From an uncultured Gammaproteobacteria bacterium (GTDB lineage: Bacteria; Pseudomonadota; Gammaproteobacteria; Pseudomonadales; Litorivicinaceae), in contig CAJXNQ010000002.1 in NCBI GenBank assembly GCA_913057215.1, forward strand, positions 1 to 64,000: a DNA stretch of 64,000 nucleotides, written 5' to 3'. Positions 33,301 to 44,022 of the stretch are shown piece by piece. Positions within the stretch are counted from its first letter, which is position 1. Each line of letters begins with the position of its first letter. The notes beneath the pieces were generated by a model. It was not told the DNA's origin, did no database searches, and was given only the letters and a program-made list of their open reading frames with translations. Position numbers and translations under genes: made by a program.

Positions 33301-34887
33301 ATGACTGATCGCAATTTTGTCAATGAAACCAATAGGAGACGGACCTTTGCGATCATCTCCCACCCGGATGCCGGTAAAACAACCATGACCGAGAAGTTGT
33401 TGCTTTTCGGCAATGCGATTTCTGTTGCAGGAACCGTGAAAGCCAGAAAAGCAGCACGCCATGCGACGTCTGATTGGATGCAGATGGAGCAGCAACGAGG
33501 GATTTCAGTGACAACCTCGGTGATGCAATTTCCATATCGGGATCGGACCGTCAACTTGTTGGATACGCCCGGACACGAAGATTTTTCCGAGGACACTTAT
33601 CGGACGCTGACTGCGGTCGATTCTGCCTTGATGGTTCTTGACGGTGCCAAGGGGGTTGAGGATCGCACCATCAAGCTGATGCAGGTCTGTCGTCTCCGGA
33701 CGACGCCCATCGTGACATTTATCAACAAGCTCGACCGCGACATCCGTGATCCAATTGAGCTGATGGACGAAGTTGAGGATGTACTGAACATCCAGGCAAC
33801 GCCTGTCACGTGGCCGATCGGGATGGGTCCGCACTTCAAGGGGGTCTATCACTTACGGACAGACACCATCCACTGTTATGTCAAAGGCCAAGGCGATCGG
33901 ATTCCCGATGATCAGCGGATTGAAGGTCTTGATTCTGAGGATGCAAAAGCACTCTTGGGCGATGAATGGGCTGATTTTGTCGATCAGGTTGAATTGGTGC
34001 GCGATGCGACTCCAGAGTTTGAGATCGATCGCTTTTTAGCCGGTGAGCTGACTCCCGTATTCTTTGGCACGGCCATGGGCAATTTTGGGGTGCGCGAGAT
34101 GCTCGATGACTTTGTCACTTATGCACCACCCCCAGTTGCACGCGCATCTGAATCACGGGTTGTTGAGCCAGTCGAAGAAAAATTCAGCGGCTTTGTGTTT
34201 AAGATCCAAGCCAATATGGATCCAAAACATCGGGACCGGATTGCATTTCTACGCGTATGTTCGGGTAAGTATGAGAAAGGCATGAAAATCCGACACACAC
34301 GCATCGGCAAAGATGTTCGGATTTCAGATGCGGTGACGTTTTTAGCCGGTGATCGGACCTCAGCAGAGGAGGCGTTTTCCGGCGACATTCTTGGGTTACA
34401 CAATCATGGAACGATCCAGATTGGGGATACCTTCACCGAAGGTGAGGACCTGCAATTCACCGGTATCCCGCATTTTGCACCCGAGCTGTTTCGTCGTGTG
34501 CGCTTGAAGGATCCACTCAAAACCAAACAGTTACAAAAAGGCCTGACACAGTTATCCGAAGAGGGGGCCACTCAGGTCTTTATGCCTCACAAGAACAACG
34601 ATCTGATTGTCGGTGCCGTGGGTACCTTGCAATTTGATGTGGTGGCCTTTCGGCTCCTCGATGAATACAAAGCCGAGGCGATCTATGAGCAGGTCAACGT
34701 CTACACAGCCCGTTGGGTGAAGTGTGACGATCCGAAAATGTTGGCGGATTTTAAAAAGAAGGCGTTTGAGCAATTGGCAGATGATGGCGGTGGTTATCTC
34801 ACTTATCTCGCGCCTTCGCGCGCGAATTTGCAGTTGATCCAGGAGCGCTGGCCAGACATCCAATTCTTGGAGACACGTGAGCACTGA
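33301..34887 (+). CDS. prfC: Peptide chain release factor 3
   Basis: [61 protein letters not shown]. Confidence 0.97.
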   Translation: MTDRNFVNETNRRRTFAIISHPDAGKTTMTEKLLLFGNAISVAGTVKARKAARHATSDWMQMEQQRGISVTTSVMQFPYRDRTVNLLDTPGHEDFSEDTYRTLTAVDSALMVLDGAKGVEDRTIKLMQVCRLRTTPIVTFINKLDRDIRDPIELMDEVEDVLNIQATPVTWPIGMGPHFKGVYHLRTDTIHCYVKGQGDRIPDDQRIEGLDSEDAKALLGDEWADFVDQVELVRDATPEFEIDRFLAGELTPVFFGTAMGNFGVREMLDDFVTYAPPPVARASESRVVEPVEEKFSGFVFKIQANMDPKHRDRIAFLRVCSGKYEKGMKIRHTRIGKDVRISDAVTFLAGDRTSAEEAFSGDILGLHNHGTIQIGDTFTEGEDLQFTGIPHFAPELFRRVRLKDPLKTKQLQKGLTQLSEEGATQVFMPHKNNDLIVGAVGTLQFDVVAFRLLDEYKAEAIYEQVNVYTARWVKCDDPKMLADFKKKAFEQLADDGGGYLTYLAPSRANLQLIQERWPDIQFLETREH

Positions 34888-34889
34888 CC

Positions 34890-35636
34890 ATGTGGGTCGA
34901 TATCAATGCACATCTTGAAAAGCTCGATGACTCAATTGAGCAGGTGAATCAGGATTGTGCAACCAGTAATGTCACCGTGATCTGGAGCGGATTTCAGCCG
35001 AGTCAATGGGCGCAGATGCAGGCTTTAGATCATGTGCGGTGCGCTTTTGGATTGCATCCGCATGCCGATGCGAAAGTTCCCGACTGGCTCGATCGATTGG
35101 CCGCCTACTTAGATGACCATCCAACAGCGCCTGTGGGAGAGATTGGCTTGGATGCACGCGTGGGGTTTCCGGACTTTGCGCGGCAGTCTGCGCAGTTTGA
35201 GGCACAGCTGGCGCTTGCCAAGTCGTTGGATCGCGCGGTCATAATCCATGCAGTGAAGGCACATCAGGCGGTCCTCGATGCGCTTAAACGGACTCAAACC
35301 ACGCGGTTTGTGGTGCATGCGTTCAGTGGCTCGCTGGAGCTTGCCCGTGCGTATCTCGCCCTCGGTGGCTACTTGAGTTGTGGCGGACTGACGACGCGCG
35401 TGCCCGCCCCTCGCATCATGGCCCAGCTGGCTGAGCTGCCGATTTCACGGATCCTGCTTGAGTCAGATGCGCCAGATCTACCGGTCTCTGGAAAAGCGCA
35501 GGGTCACCCGTGTGATGTCCGGCACATTGGTCAGACGCTTGCCGAGCGTTTGGGGCTCAGTGTGCAGGATCTGGCCGATCAAACGACTGCGAATGCACAG
35601 GCGTTGTTTGGCTGCGATTTCGTTCAATCAGGCTAA
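34890..35636 (+). CDS. TatD family metal-dependent hydrolase
   Basis: WVDINAHLEKL; GEIGLDARVGF; IIHAVKAHQ; LLESDAPDL. Confidence 0.88.
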   Translation: MWVDINAHLEKLDDSIEQVNQDCATSNVTVIWSGFQPSQWAQMQALDHVRCAFGLHPHADAKVPDWLDRLAAYLDDHPTAPVGEIGLDARVGFPDFARQSAQFEAQLALAKSLDRAVIIHAVKAHQAVLDALKRTQTTRFVVHAFSGSLELARAYLALGGYLSCGGLTTRVPAPRIMAQLAELPISRILLESDAPDLPVSGKAQGHPCDVRHIGQTLAERLGLSVQDLADQTTANAQALFGCDFVQSG

Positions 35637-38600
35637 GCACTGAGGGCACGACCATCAGTACGAGGACGGTTCCATAGGCCAAACCGAAGACAATGGTGGT
35701 GGCCATGGGGATCAGAAACTGCGCTTGCGGTGAGGTTTCAAACAGAATCGGAGTCAGCCCCCCAATAGTGGTCAGTGACGTCACCAAGACCGCACGGAGG
35801 CGCAGGCAACTCGATTTCACAATCGCATCCAGATGATGTTCACCTTGAGCGCGCAGGCGCTTATAGGTGTCGACCAGCACAATTGAGTCGTTGATCACAA
35901 TCCCGGATAAGCCAAAAAATCCAAAGAGTGACAGGACGGTGAGATCAAGCCCCATCAGCCAATGGCCGCCGATGGCACCTGTCAGTCCAAGTGGAATGGC
36001 AATCAACACTGCAAATGGCCAGGTGTAGCTTGAGAACACCCAAGCCAAGATGATGTAAATCATCGTCAGCGCAATCAGTACACCGGTTTTCATGTCTGCG
36101 AAGGTTTCTTCGCGATCCTGGGCGCGTCCTTGGATATCAGATTGCAACCCGTACTTGGCCATGACTTGCGGCAACGCATCAGCCCGAATGTCACTCAAAA
36201 TTTCAGCCGCATTGGCGGTGAGATTATTCACATCCGCACTGACAACGATACTCATCTGACCGTCGGTTCGCCGCAATTCATCGAGTCCGCGTCTTGATTC
36301 GAAGGTTGCGACCACAGGCAGAGGTACAACCTCACCCGAGGGCGTGATGATCGGCAATCGATCCAGTGTGGAGAGCCGGTCGCGTTCACGCTCAGAGAGC
36401 GAGAGTAAAACGTCGATCTCAATCCCGTCTTCATAAAACGTCTGTAAGGTGCGCCCTTCAAAGGCACCCCGTAACTGACGCGCCAATTGCTGCGTACTTA
36501 AATTCAGTTGTCGCCCTTGAGGAGTGAGTTTGACGACCAGTTGTTCGGCGCCAAAGGGCAGATCGTCATCAATATTGGAGACCCCAGGATAGCGCCTGAT
36601 CGCATCTTGAAGTTCAAGCGAAGCGGCTTTGAGCGTGGCTGGATCACCGCCGGTTAATTTGATCTCAATGGGTTTCGACGGTGGACCGCCTTGTGCTTGG
36701 CGAATCGAAAATTTCTCAATGCCCGCCGGTAATACGATCCGCGCGCGCCATGCATCTAAAATCTCATCATTCGGTGGTCCATCCAGATTGCCTGTGAGCA
36801 GCACTTTTAGAGTCCCGTATTGATCGCCTTCGCCACCGCGGACACCGGGTGCCGACAGGCGGCGGTGCAATTTCACAGCATGCCGAATGACATCACCACC
36901 GAACTCCGCGTTGACCGCATCGAGCGTGTCCTCGAGATGTGTCAAGAAGCGATCCACATCATCTGGGGTGGTGCCGTTGGTGAACTGCGCGCCGGCCCAG
37001 AGTGTGGTGCCATCAATCGATGGGAAGAATGTGAATTTCACACGCCCGCCAGAGATCAGCCCCACCGAGAGAATGAAAATCGTCAACGCCGTCATCAAAG
37101 TCAGCGCCGGTGCTTTGAGAATCATCGCAACAAAGGGTTTGAATACATCATCCCGAAAGCGATTGAATTGACGATCGAGATACCGACGGACCTTCCCTTC
37201 ATCGTGACGATGTCCGCGCGCCAAGCTTTGGTTGAGATGGCCCGGTAAGATCAAAAAACACTCAATCAATGAGGCGATGATCACACAGATCACAATGATC
37301 GGGATGTCGCGCAAAATCGAGCCTATGACGCCACCGACGATCAACAAGGGTGAAAAGGCGGCAATGGTTGTTAAGCTCGACGACACGACCGGCGCAAGCA
37401 TGCGCTCGGTGCCGTGTAATGCGGCATTCACGGGCGTTTGACCGGACTGGTACAGGGTCAGGGTGTCTTCGCCGACAACGATGGCATCATCAACAATGAC
37501 ACCGAGCGCCATGATCATGCCGAACAAACTGATCATGTTGATGGTGCCACCGATCATCCAGAGGATGGCCAAGGTCGCCAGAAACGACACTGGAATGCCG
37601 ATCGTCACCCAAAACGCGACGCGCTGATTTAAGAATAAATACAAAATGACAATGACGAACAGTAAGCCGGTGAGGCCGTTTTTCAGAAGCAGATTGATGC
37701 GATCATCAAGGTATTGCCAACGCTCATCTAAAATGATGAGTTCGGTGCCGGCAGGCAATGCTTGCCTCGCATCTTCGATCCATGCATTGGTGATCTCGGC
37801 CATCTCCAAGGTGGAATCCGTTTCAGTGCGTTGCGGGATCAATTCGACGGCAGGCTGTCCCTGAAACGTGAGATAGGGCGCCTTGGGGTCCACCCGGTCT
37901 CGGACGGTGGCAATGTCACCGAGGCGCACGCCCACGGGTGATTCATCCAACTGGATCAGGGTGTTCGCAATCTGCTCTTGCGTGCGTCCTTGCTCGAGGC
38001 TTCTCAACTGTCGGGCACCGTCATCACGACCGGCGGTTCCTGCCGGCAAATCGCGCGCCTGAGTGAGGATCCGATCGGAGAGGGTATCGAGTGTCAGGCC
38101 AAGGGAAGCAAGGGTTTCAGCATTGGTTTCGATCTGCATTTCACGGGTTGGTAGGCCGCGGAAATCGACCTTTCGAACGCCGCGTGCAAGCAGCTCTTGC
38201 TCGGCTTTCAGGGCGAGTTTTTGCAATTCAAAGGGAGTCAGTGGGCCGGTGATCAGAAGACTTGAAATATCCTCGTAGCGTGTCAGCGAAGACACCACAG
38301 GATCTTCGGCTCCCTCGGGGATGGTTAGATTTTGTGTGATCCGTTGGCTGATGTCATCGAGCGCCTGGGAAAGGTTGGTGTCTTCAACCAGTTCAACGCG
38401 GAAGCTCGCGGCGCCGAATTGACTCGTGGCATCAATGGATTCGATCACCGCCAACTCTTCAATGGCGTTTTCGATCGGGATGGTTAAGCCCTCTTGGACA
38501 TCCTCTGCAGTCGCCCCTGGCCAGGCCACTGACACCGTGATGATGTCGAGCTCGAAACTTGGAAAAAACTGCGTTCTCAGTCGATCAACACCGAGCAAGC

Positions 38601-38676
38601 CGGCGATGATCATCAAGGCCATCAATAAATTGGCGGCGACCTTGTGCTTGGCAAAAAGATGAACAAACGAAATCAC
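35557..38676 (-). CDS. RND efflux transporter permease subunit (HAE1/AcrB-like)
   Basis: 1039 aa; MISFVHLFAKHKVAANLLMALMIIAGLLG; GVIVDDAIVVGED; SGIVINDSIVLVD. Confidence 0.95.
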   Translation of the reverse strand: MISFVHLFAKHKVAANLLMALMIIAGLLGVDRLRTQFFPSFELDIITVSVAWPGATAEDVQEGLTIPIENAIEELAVIESIDATSQFGAASFRVELVEDTNLSQALDDISQRITQNLTIPEGAEDPVVSSLTRYEDISSLLITGPLTPFELQKLALKAEQELLARGVRKVDFRGLPTREMQIETNAETLASLGLTLDTLSDRILTQARDLPAGTAGRDDGARQLRSLEQGRTQEQIANTLIQLDESPVGVRLGDIATVRDRVDPKAPYLTFQGQPAVELIPQRTETDSTLEMAEITNAWIEDARQALPAGTELIILDERWQYLDDRINLLLKNGLTGLLFVIVILYLFLNQRVAFWVTIGIPVSFLATLAILWMIGGTINMISLFGMIMALGVIVDDAIVVGEDTLTLYQSGQTPVNAALHGTERMLAPVVSSSLTTIAAFSPLLIVGGVIGSILRDIPIIVICVIIASLIECFLILPGHLNQSLARGHRHDEGKVRRYLDRQFNRFRDDVFKPFVAMILKAPALTLMTALTIFILSVGLISGGRVKFTFFPSIDGTTLWAGAQFTNGTTPDDVDRFLTHLEDTLDAVNAEFGGDVIRHAVKLHRRLSAPGVRGGEGDQYGTLKVLLTGNLDGPPNDEILDAWRARIVLPAGIEKFSIRQAQGGPPSKPIEIKLTGGDPATLKAASLELQDAIRRYPGVSNIDDDLPFGAEQLVVKLTPQGRQLNLSTQQLARQLRGAFEGRTLQTFYEDGIEIDVLLSLSERERDRLSTLDRLPIITPSGEVVPLPVVATFESRRGLDELRRTDGQMSIVVSADVNNLTANAAEILSDIRADALPQVMAKYGLQSDIQGRAQDREETFADMKTGVLIALTMIYIILAWVFSSYTWPFAVLIAIPLGLTGAIGGHWLMGLDLTVLSLFGFFGLSGIVINDSIVLVDTYKRLRAQGEHHLDAIVKSSCLRLRAVLVTSLTTIGGLTPILFETSPQAQFLIPMATTIVFGLAYGTVLVLMVVPSVLSLIERNRSQTTPVHSQSFDRPDPAH

Positions 38677-39902
38677 TCAATGACCTCAACTTTGAGCCCA
38701 GTGACCGCTGCAGGCAATCGTGATGTCAGGATTCGGTCGCCGCTATTCAAGACAGGGCTTCGAACCAGGACTTCGGTCTCGCCCGCAGCCGGGCGTTGTC
38801 CGAGACGTTCGACTTCAAGGCCCTCAAGGGTGTCATCGTTGGTCACGCGATACACCAAGTTGCCGCCATAGAGTGCGTCTGTCGGTAATACGGCGACGCG
38901 ATCTTCGGCCTCTAAGGCAATTGAGACACTCACCACTGTGCCTGTGGGCGGCAGAATCTCTGCACCACCAAAAAAGACATCCAAGGACCCCGTGTTATCT
39001 CGGACTTGGCCGGCCACGCGGGTGAGCTCAATTTGATCGCCATTGGCTGTGTTCGCAACGACCGGCGTTTCTGAGGCCAGCGCGCGTGCCAAGCGCTGGC
39101 CGATCTGGCTCGGTACCTGTACTCGGAGCTCGCGACCGGCATCGGGAGCAAAGGTGATCAGGTCTTGATTCGCTTGCACCCGATCACCGGCAACAACATG
39201 CACAGCCACCACCTGTCCGTCACTGGGTGCGATCACCTCAGTGGACTCAAGATCGCGTGTGGCCGCTCGGACCTCTGCTGCAAATCGCTCGATGGTGGTT
39301 TGTAACTGAGCGCGTTTGGCGTCCACTGTTTCCAATGCCAACTGTCGTCGGTTGACTTGCAATTTCTGTTGGACGACCGCGCGTCTTGCCTCGTCGATGT
39401 CTTGCTCAGATGCAAGATTGCGACCGCGCAGATCCTGCACACGGGTCAAACTCTGCTCGAGGATGGTTAGCGTCTCTTGATCGAGCGCGAGCGCTTCGCG
39501 GTCTTTGTCTTCAGTCGCATTGAGATTTGCCAGCGAGGCGCGCGCATCTGCGAGACTTGCTCGCACTTGCGAGAGCTTTATCTCCGCATCAATCCGGTCG
39601 AGCCTAGCCATCACCGTACCCTGAGTGACTCGGCTCCCTTCGCGGATGAGGAGCGTTTCAACGTCGGTCGCAAGGCGCGCCTTCAAGGTCTGGATGTCTG
39701 GGTTTTGTACGGTTGCGAATCCATTAAACTCCGGAGATACCCGGTCGAGTTCAATCTGCTGGGTGCTCACCCGCCAAGACGCTGCGGTTTCATCGCGTAC
39801 TTCGGCTGAGGGTTTGGTGGCGGTGAGCGCCATGAATCCGCCCACCCCAACCCCGAGGATCACAAGTCCAATAACAAAAGCTTTGATTCGGGCGTGTCGC
39901 AT
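38673..39902 (-). CDS. RND efflux membrane-fusion (periplasmic adaptor) subunit
   Basis: LIREGSRVTQGTVMARLDRIDAEIKL lipoyl-like; coiled-coil; TEVIAPSDGQVVAVHVVAGDRV; overlaps permease start. Confidence 0.92.
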   Translation of the reverse strand: MRHARIKAFVIGLVILGVGVGGFMALTATKPSAEVRDETAASWRVSTQQIELDRVSPEFNGFATVQNPDIQTLKARLATDVETLLIREGSRVTQGTVMARLDRIDAEIKLSQVRASLADARASLANLNATEDKDREALALDQETLTILEQSLTRVQDLRGRNLASEQDIDEARRAVVQQKLQVNRRQLALETVDAKRAQLQTTIERFAAEVRAATRDLESTEVIAPSDGQVVAVHVVAGDRVQANQDLITFAPDAGRELRVQVPSQIGQRLARALASETPVVANTANGDQIELTRVAGQVRDNTGSLDVFFGGAEILPPTGTVVSVSIALEAEDRVAVLPTDALYGGNLVYRVTNDDTLEGLEVERLGQRPAAGETEVLVRSPVLNSGDRILTSRLPAAVTGLKVEVIE

Positions 39903-39970
39903 GCGTTCCTACTCGCGTGATGAGGTGCTAACCGTACACGCGGTCTCTTCAACGCAAAAGGTGTTTGTGG

Positions 39971-40168
39971 TTAGACGGCCACCTTTTCGTTCGATCCCTC
40001 ATCACTTTCGCCCTGGATCTTGACATAGATCTCTTCGCGATGGATGTCGACCGATTTGGGCGCATTGATGCCGAGGCGGACGTGATTTCCAAACAATCCG
40101 AGGATCGTCACAGTGACGTCATCTCCAATCATCACCTTTTCGCCAATCTTACGGGTTAGTACAAGCAT
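39971..40168 (-). CDS. csrA: Carbon storage regulator CsrA
   Basis: [52 protein letters not shown]. Confidence 0.97.
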   Translation of the reverse strand: MLVLTRKIGEKVMIGDDVTVTILGLFGNHVRLGINAPKSVDIHREEIYVKIQGESDEGSNEKVAV

Positions 40169-40425
40169 GGTTCACCTCTTTGATCTGTCCATAGTCGTTT
40201 GTCCAACTTGTGTCCTAAACATTGGATGTAAAAAATGAGTGAGTCAACACAAAAATGATGAGATCCATCATTTATTGAAGAAAATTACGACGTTGATTTA
40301 TTCCAAAATGGAATCTGTCTTATTTTTGTCCGAGGTTATCGCATGAATACTGGACAGATTGTTCGGGGGTGTTGCTCTGCAACAATGCGTGGTGCAATGC
40401 GCATGATGATCAAGAGGTGAAGTGG

Positions 40426-40749
40426 ATGTTCAAATTAATCGTCTATGTGCCCGAGTCTCACAAAGAGACAGTCAAAGAGGCGCTCTTCAGCGCCGGTGCA
40501 GGTCAACTGGGTGCTTATGCACAGTGCGCATGGGAGACACTTGGGACTGGTCAGTTTTGTCCTTCAACGGAGGCCACACCCTTTCTAGGCGTGGCTGGAA
40601 AACTTGAGCGAGTCGCCGAATGGCGTGTGGAGACACTTGTAGATGAGTCGGTCTGGCCGGATGTGAAAGCCGCATTGTATCAATCCCATCCCTATGAAGA
40701 GCCCGCCTTTGATTTGATTCAGGTTTTAGATGTGACGCCCCGGACCTAA
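40426..40749 (+). CDS. YqfO/NIF3-associated domain protein
   Basis: MFKLIVYVPESHKETVKEALFSAGAGQLGAYAQCAWETLGTGQFCP...YQSHPYEEPAFDLIQV. Confidence 0.8.
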   Translation: MFKLIVYVPESHKETVKEALFSAGAGQLGAYAQCAWETLGTGQFCPSTEATPFLGVAGKLERVAEWRVETLVDESVWPDVKAALYQSHPYEEPAFDLIQVLDVTPRT

Positions 40750-41297
40750 ACGCGGGCAGACTCGGGTACGGCGTCACGATCAATGCAATGCAGGCTGAAG
40801 GTCCCGGCTGTCAGATCCTCTTTCAGGTGCATCAGCGTGTCACGCACGGTTTGAAATGCCAGTTCGTCCCAGGGGATTTCATCAAGCGAAAACAGCTCCG
40901 TTTCAAGGCTCTCAGGCCCGATGCCGTATTCAGGGGTTTGTAGAAATGCCAAATAGAGCATGTACACCTGACTGATGGTGGGAATCGATGTCATCACATA
41001 CAGTTGATCGAGATCTGGCGTGGCGCGGGCCTCTTCCCAGGTTTCCCGCAAAGCTGCTTGAGCGACTGTTTCACCGTTTTCCATAAAACCAGCAGGCAGG
41101 GTCCACAGGCCATGGCGGGGCTCGATCGCTCGGCGACAGAGCAACACCTGATTGTCATAGAGCACCACGCAACCGGCAATGATCTTCGGATTTTGATAAT
41201 GGATCGTCCCACAGGATTCACAGAGATCACGCGGGCGGTTGTCGCCTTCGGGAACGCGGCGGATGGTGGTCTGTCCGCAATTGGAGCAGTAATTCAT
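40746..41297 (-). CDS. NUDIX hydrolase with N-terminal zinc ribbon
   Basis: YCSNCGQ...CESCGTIHYQNPK; NUDIX box GFMENGETVAQAALRETWEEA. Confidence 0.92.
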   Translation of the reverse strand: MNYCSNCGQTTIRRVPEGDNRPRDLCESCGTIHYQNPKIIAGCVVLYDNQVLLCRRAIEPRHGLWTLPAGFMENGETVAQAALRETWEEARATPDLDQLYVMTSIPTISQVYMLYLAFLQTPEYGIGPESLETELFSLDEIPWDELAFQTVRDTLMHLKEDLTAGTFSLHCIDRDAVPESARV

Positions 41298-41335
41298 GAT
41301 GCCTCCTGATTTTTTCCTATACTACTGAAATGTGC

Positions 41336-41905
41336 ATGACGAAACAGTGGCTGACGCAAACACTGAATCACTCGCCACCTCGGGAGCTCGACCCCACCGA
41401 CGCAGGGGATGCCGCGATTGCGATTGTGATTTCAGGCGCACACGCGCCAGAGCTGACGCTCTGTGTCAAAGCCTCGCATCTCAGGACTCATGCCGGTGAG
41501 GTCTCATTTCCAGGTGGGCGACGTGATCCGCTCGATGGTGATCTTCTCGATACGGCGTGTCGGGAGCTGTATGAAGAAACCGGGCTTCGACTCGATCGAT
41601 CATCGGCTGTTGGACGCCTTGGAGATCTTCAGAGTTTGCATGGGTTGCGCGTGCGGCCTTGGGTGTTTTTTTCAGAAGAGCGACTTGAAGGCACGCCCTG
41701 TGAGCTTGAAATCGCGCAGGTTCTCCAAAAGCCGATCCGCGCGTTTCAAGATCAAGTGCCGACGATTGAGTTATCCACGCACCGCACCGATCACCGAATC
41801 CGGATGCCGCGTTGGTGCTTCAGTGATGTTGTCGTATGGGGCCTGACTGCACTATTTATTGAGGATCTGCTGGCGGTGTTGGCTCAGGGACCTGCCAAGC
41901 TTTGA
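41336..41905 (+). CDS. NUDIX hydrolase, CoA pyrophosphatase (NudL-like)
   Basis: GEVSFPGGRRDPLDGDLLDTACRELYEETGL. Confidence 0.88.
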   Translation: MTKQWLTQTLNHSPPRELDPTDAGDAAIAIVISGAHAPELTLCVKASHLRTHAGEVSFPGGRRDPLDGDLLDTACRELYEETGLRLDRSSAVGRLGDLQSLHGLRVRPWVFFSEERLEGTPCELEIAQVLQKPIRAFQDQVPTIELSTHRTDHRIRMPRWCFSDVVVWGLTALFIEDLLAVLAQGPAKL

Positions 41906-43160
41906 CTGAGCGGATGCGGTTATCCTGAATCGCCAGAATCTCGAGTCGATATGAGTCAAATCGCACGCCGAGTGTCGTGTCGGGAATAAATTCCAGAAAC
42001 TCAATCAACAGTCCGCTTAATGTGCGTGGACCTTCGGTTGGCAATTCCCAGTCCAGTGCGCGATTGAGATCGCGGACAGTCGCTGATCCGTCAATGATAT
42101 AGGTGCCGTCATCCTGTGGATGCACATCTGGAGATGTGTCTTGGATGTGGTCGGTTGTGAACTCACCGACAATTTCTTCCAAGATGTCATCGATGGTCAC
42201 CAGTCCTTGGATTTCCCCATATTCATCCACCACGACCGCCATCCGTTCACGTTCTTTTTGGAAGTTGTAGAGCTGGGTATGCAATGCAGCGCTCTGTGGC
42301 ACGAAATAGGGCGGTTCACAGAGATCGAGGAGTCGTGCCTTGAAGGTCTCCTCATCCGTAATCACATCGGCATCGTCCAAGAGTTTGAGGGCGGTGCGTG
42401 CGTGTAACACACCCTTCAGTTGCTCGATGTCACCAGTAAAAACAGGCAGCCGCGTATGTTGAGTTGAGCGCAGTTGATCAATGAGATCCTCGACCTCGTC
42501 CTCCAAATCCAAGCCCGTGATTTCCCCACGTGGCACCATGATTTCATCGAGCTGGACGCGCTCGAGATCCAGAATCGACAGCAGCATCCCATGGCGTCTC
42601 GCTGGGATCCGATGGCCGCTTTGTGTCATCAGCGTTCTGAGCTCTTCTTTGGTCAGACGGTCTCGATTCGAGCTTTCAGGATGAATTCCGAGCAGGCGAA
42701 GCAGGCCGTTTGAGATCAGGTTGGCTCCCCAGACGAGCGGATAGGTGATCTTCAGTAGTGGCGTCAAAACGAAACTGGCGGGTCCTGCAATCCGCTCTGG
42801 GTAGAGCGCGGCAAAGGTTTTCGGTGTCACCTCTGCAAAGATCAAAATGACAAAGGTGAGTATGCCGGTGGCAATGGCAACGCCGGCATCGCCGAAGATG
42901 CGCACAGCCAATACGGTGGCAATCGCTGAGGCCAGGATATTGACAAAATTATTGCCAATCAGAATCAGGCCAATGAGACGATCTGGGCGCTCGAGGAGTG
43001 CAAGGATGCGGGCGGCTGTCTTCGATCCCTCTTCAGCTTGGTGTTGCAAGCGCACTCGGTTGATCGACATCAATCCGGTCTCTGAACTGGAGAAAAAACC
43101 CGATAACAGAATCAGAACACAGAGTGTCAGGCCCAGGGCTTCGTTGGAGATTTCACTCAA
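41856..43160 (-). CDS. HlyC/CorC (CorB-like) transporter: DUF21, CBS pair, CorC_HlyC domain
   Basis: FFSSSETGLMSINRVRLQHQAEEGSKTAA; MVPRGEITGLDLEDE; VVDEYGEIQGLVTIDDILEEIVGEF. Confidence 0.92.
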   Translation of the reverse strand: MSEISNEALGLTLCVLILLSGFFSSSETGLMSINRVRLQHQAEEGSKTAARILALLERPDRLIGLILIGNNFVNILASAIATVLAVRIFGDAGVAIATGILTFVILIFAEVTPKTFAALYPERIAGPASFVLTPLLKITYPLVWGANLISNGLLRLLGIHPESSNRDRLTKEELRTLMTQSGHRIPARRHGMLLSILDLERVQLDEIMVPRGEITGLDLEDEVEDLIDQLRSTQHTRLPVFTGDIEQLKGVLHARTALKLLDDADVITDEETFKARLLDLCEPPYFVPQSAALHTQLYNFQKERERMAVVVDEYGEIQGLVTIDDILEEIVGEFTTDHIQDTSPDVHPQDDGTYIIDGSATVRDLNRALDWELPTEGPRTLSGLLIEFLEFIPDTTLGVRFDSYRLEILAIQDNRIRSVKAWQVPEPTPPADPQ

Positions 43161-43172
43161 TGCCGACGTCCA

Positions 43173-43961
43173 TCACAGGAGGAATTCCAAAATCGCTTTG
43201 CTGCCAAGGTATCCGACACACAACAGGCCGGCCGCGATCACCGCTGTTTTACGCATGATGCGTGTCACCCCACCGTCTTGAAAGTGTTGCCACAGCGCAA
43301 GACTCATTCCGAGCCACGCCAATCCGGAGAGTGCCGTTTTGTGCGCTAGATTTTGCGCCCAAAAATTATCGACATAGACAATCCCCGAAATCAGCGCGAC
43401 CGTGAGCGTCAGCCAGGCGGTCTGCACCGCGCGCAGAAACAGGACCTCCATGGCGTCCAAAGGCGGTAAGTTGGTCAAAAGTGGTGTCATTGGACGCTCT
43501 TTGAGTTTCTGATGATGCCAGGTCACAAGGATCGACAGCGTGCCAGCGAAGGCCACAGCTCCGTAGGCAACGATTGAGGTGATCACATGGAACAGTGTTT
43601 TTGAATCAATCAGCGCCAAATCAGAGGGCGTATTAAAGGTCGCCGCAATGGCTGTAAAGAGGCCGGTAAAAGGGGCGACTCCGATCAGAAGAATATTCAC
43701 CGGTTGTTTCAAGCTGGTGGCCATGACAACCAGCATCAACAACGCACCGAGCAGGGTTCCCATGAGACCGGTTGTGGGCCGCCCACCGTTCTCGGCCAAT
43801 CCGATGATCACAACAACAACAGACAACACGAGCCCAAGCGCACCGAATAACATGGCCTGCATGTCGCGCATTTCGCCTTTTTGAAAGGCTGTGAACTGTT
43901 TAAACCCGGTCACTATTAACACGGAGGTGGCCAGTAACCCCGGAACCAATACAGACATCAT
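43173..43961 (-). CDS. Cytochrome c assembly (YpjD/CcsA-like) membrane protein
   Basis: Multi-TM; HVITSIVAYGAVAFAGTLSILVTWHHQKLK; gene order corB-ypjD-ffh; start set to MMSVLVPG. Confidence 0.8.
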   Translation of the reverse strand: MMSVLVPGLLATSVLIVTGFKQFTAFQKGEMRDMQAMLFGALGLVLSVVVVIIGLAENGGRPTTGLMGTLLGALLMLVVMATSLKQPVNILLIGVAPFTGLFTAIAATFNTPSDLALIDSKTLFHVITSIVAYGAVAFAGTLSILVTWHHQKLKERPMTPLLTNLPPLDAMEVLFLRAVQTAWLTLTVALISGIVYVDNFWAQNLAHKTALSGLAWLGMSLALWQHFQDGGVTRIMRKTAVIAAGLLCVGYLGSKAILEFLL

Positions 43962-44022
43962 CGAACTTCGTGGTGGTTTTTCGTTATCATAGTGTGTTCG
44001 AAGCCCACTCAAAAGGGATCAC

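Noticed and set aside
40201-40330. csrA sigma70 promoter candidate (TTGACT on minus strand)
   Set aside because: At 17-bp spacing the -10 would be CAATGT, a poor match; not supportable.
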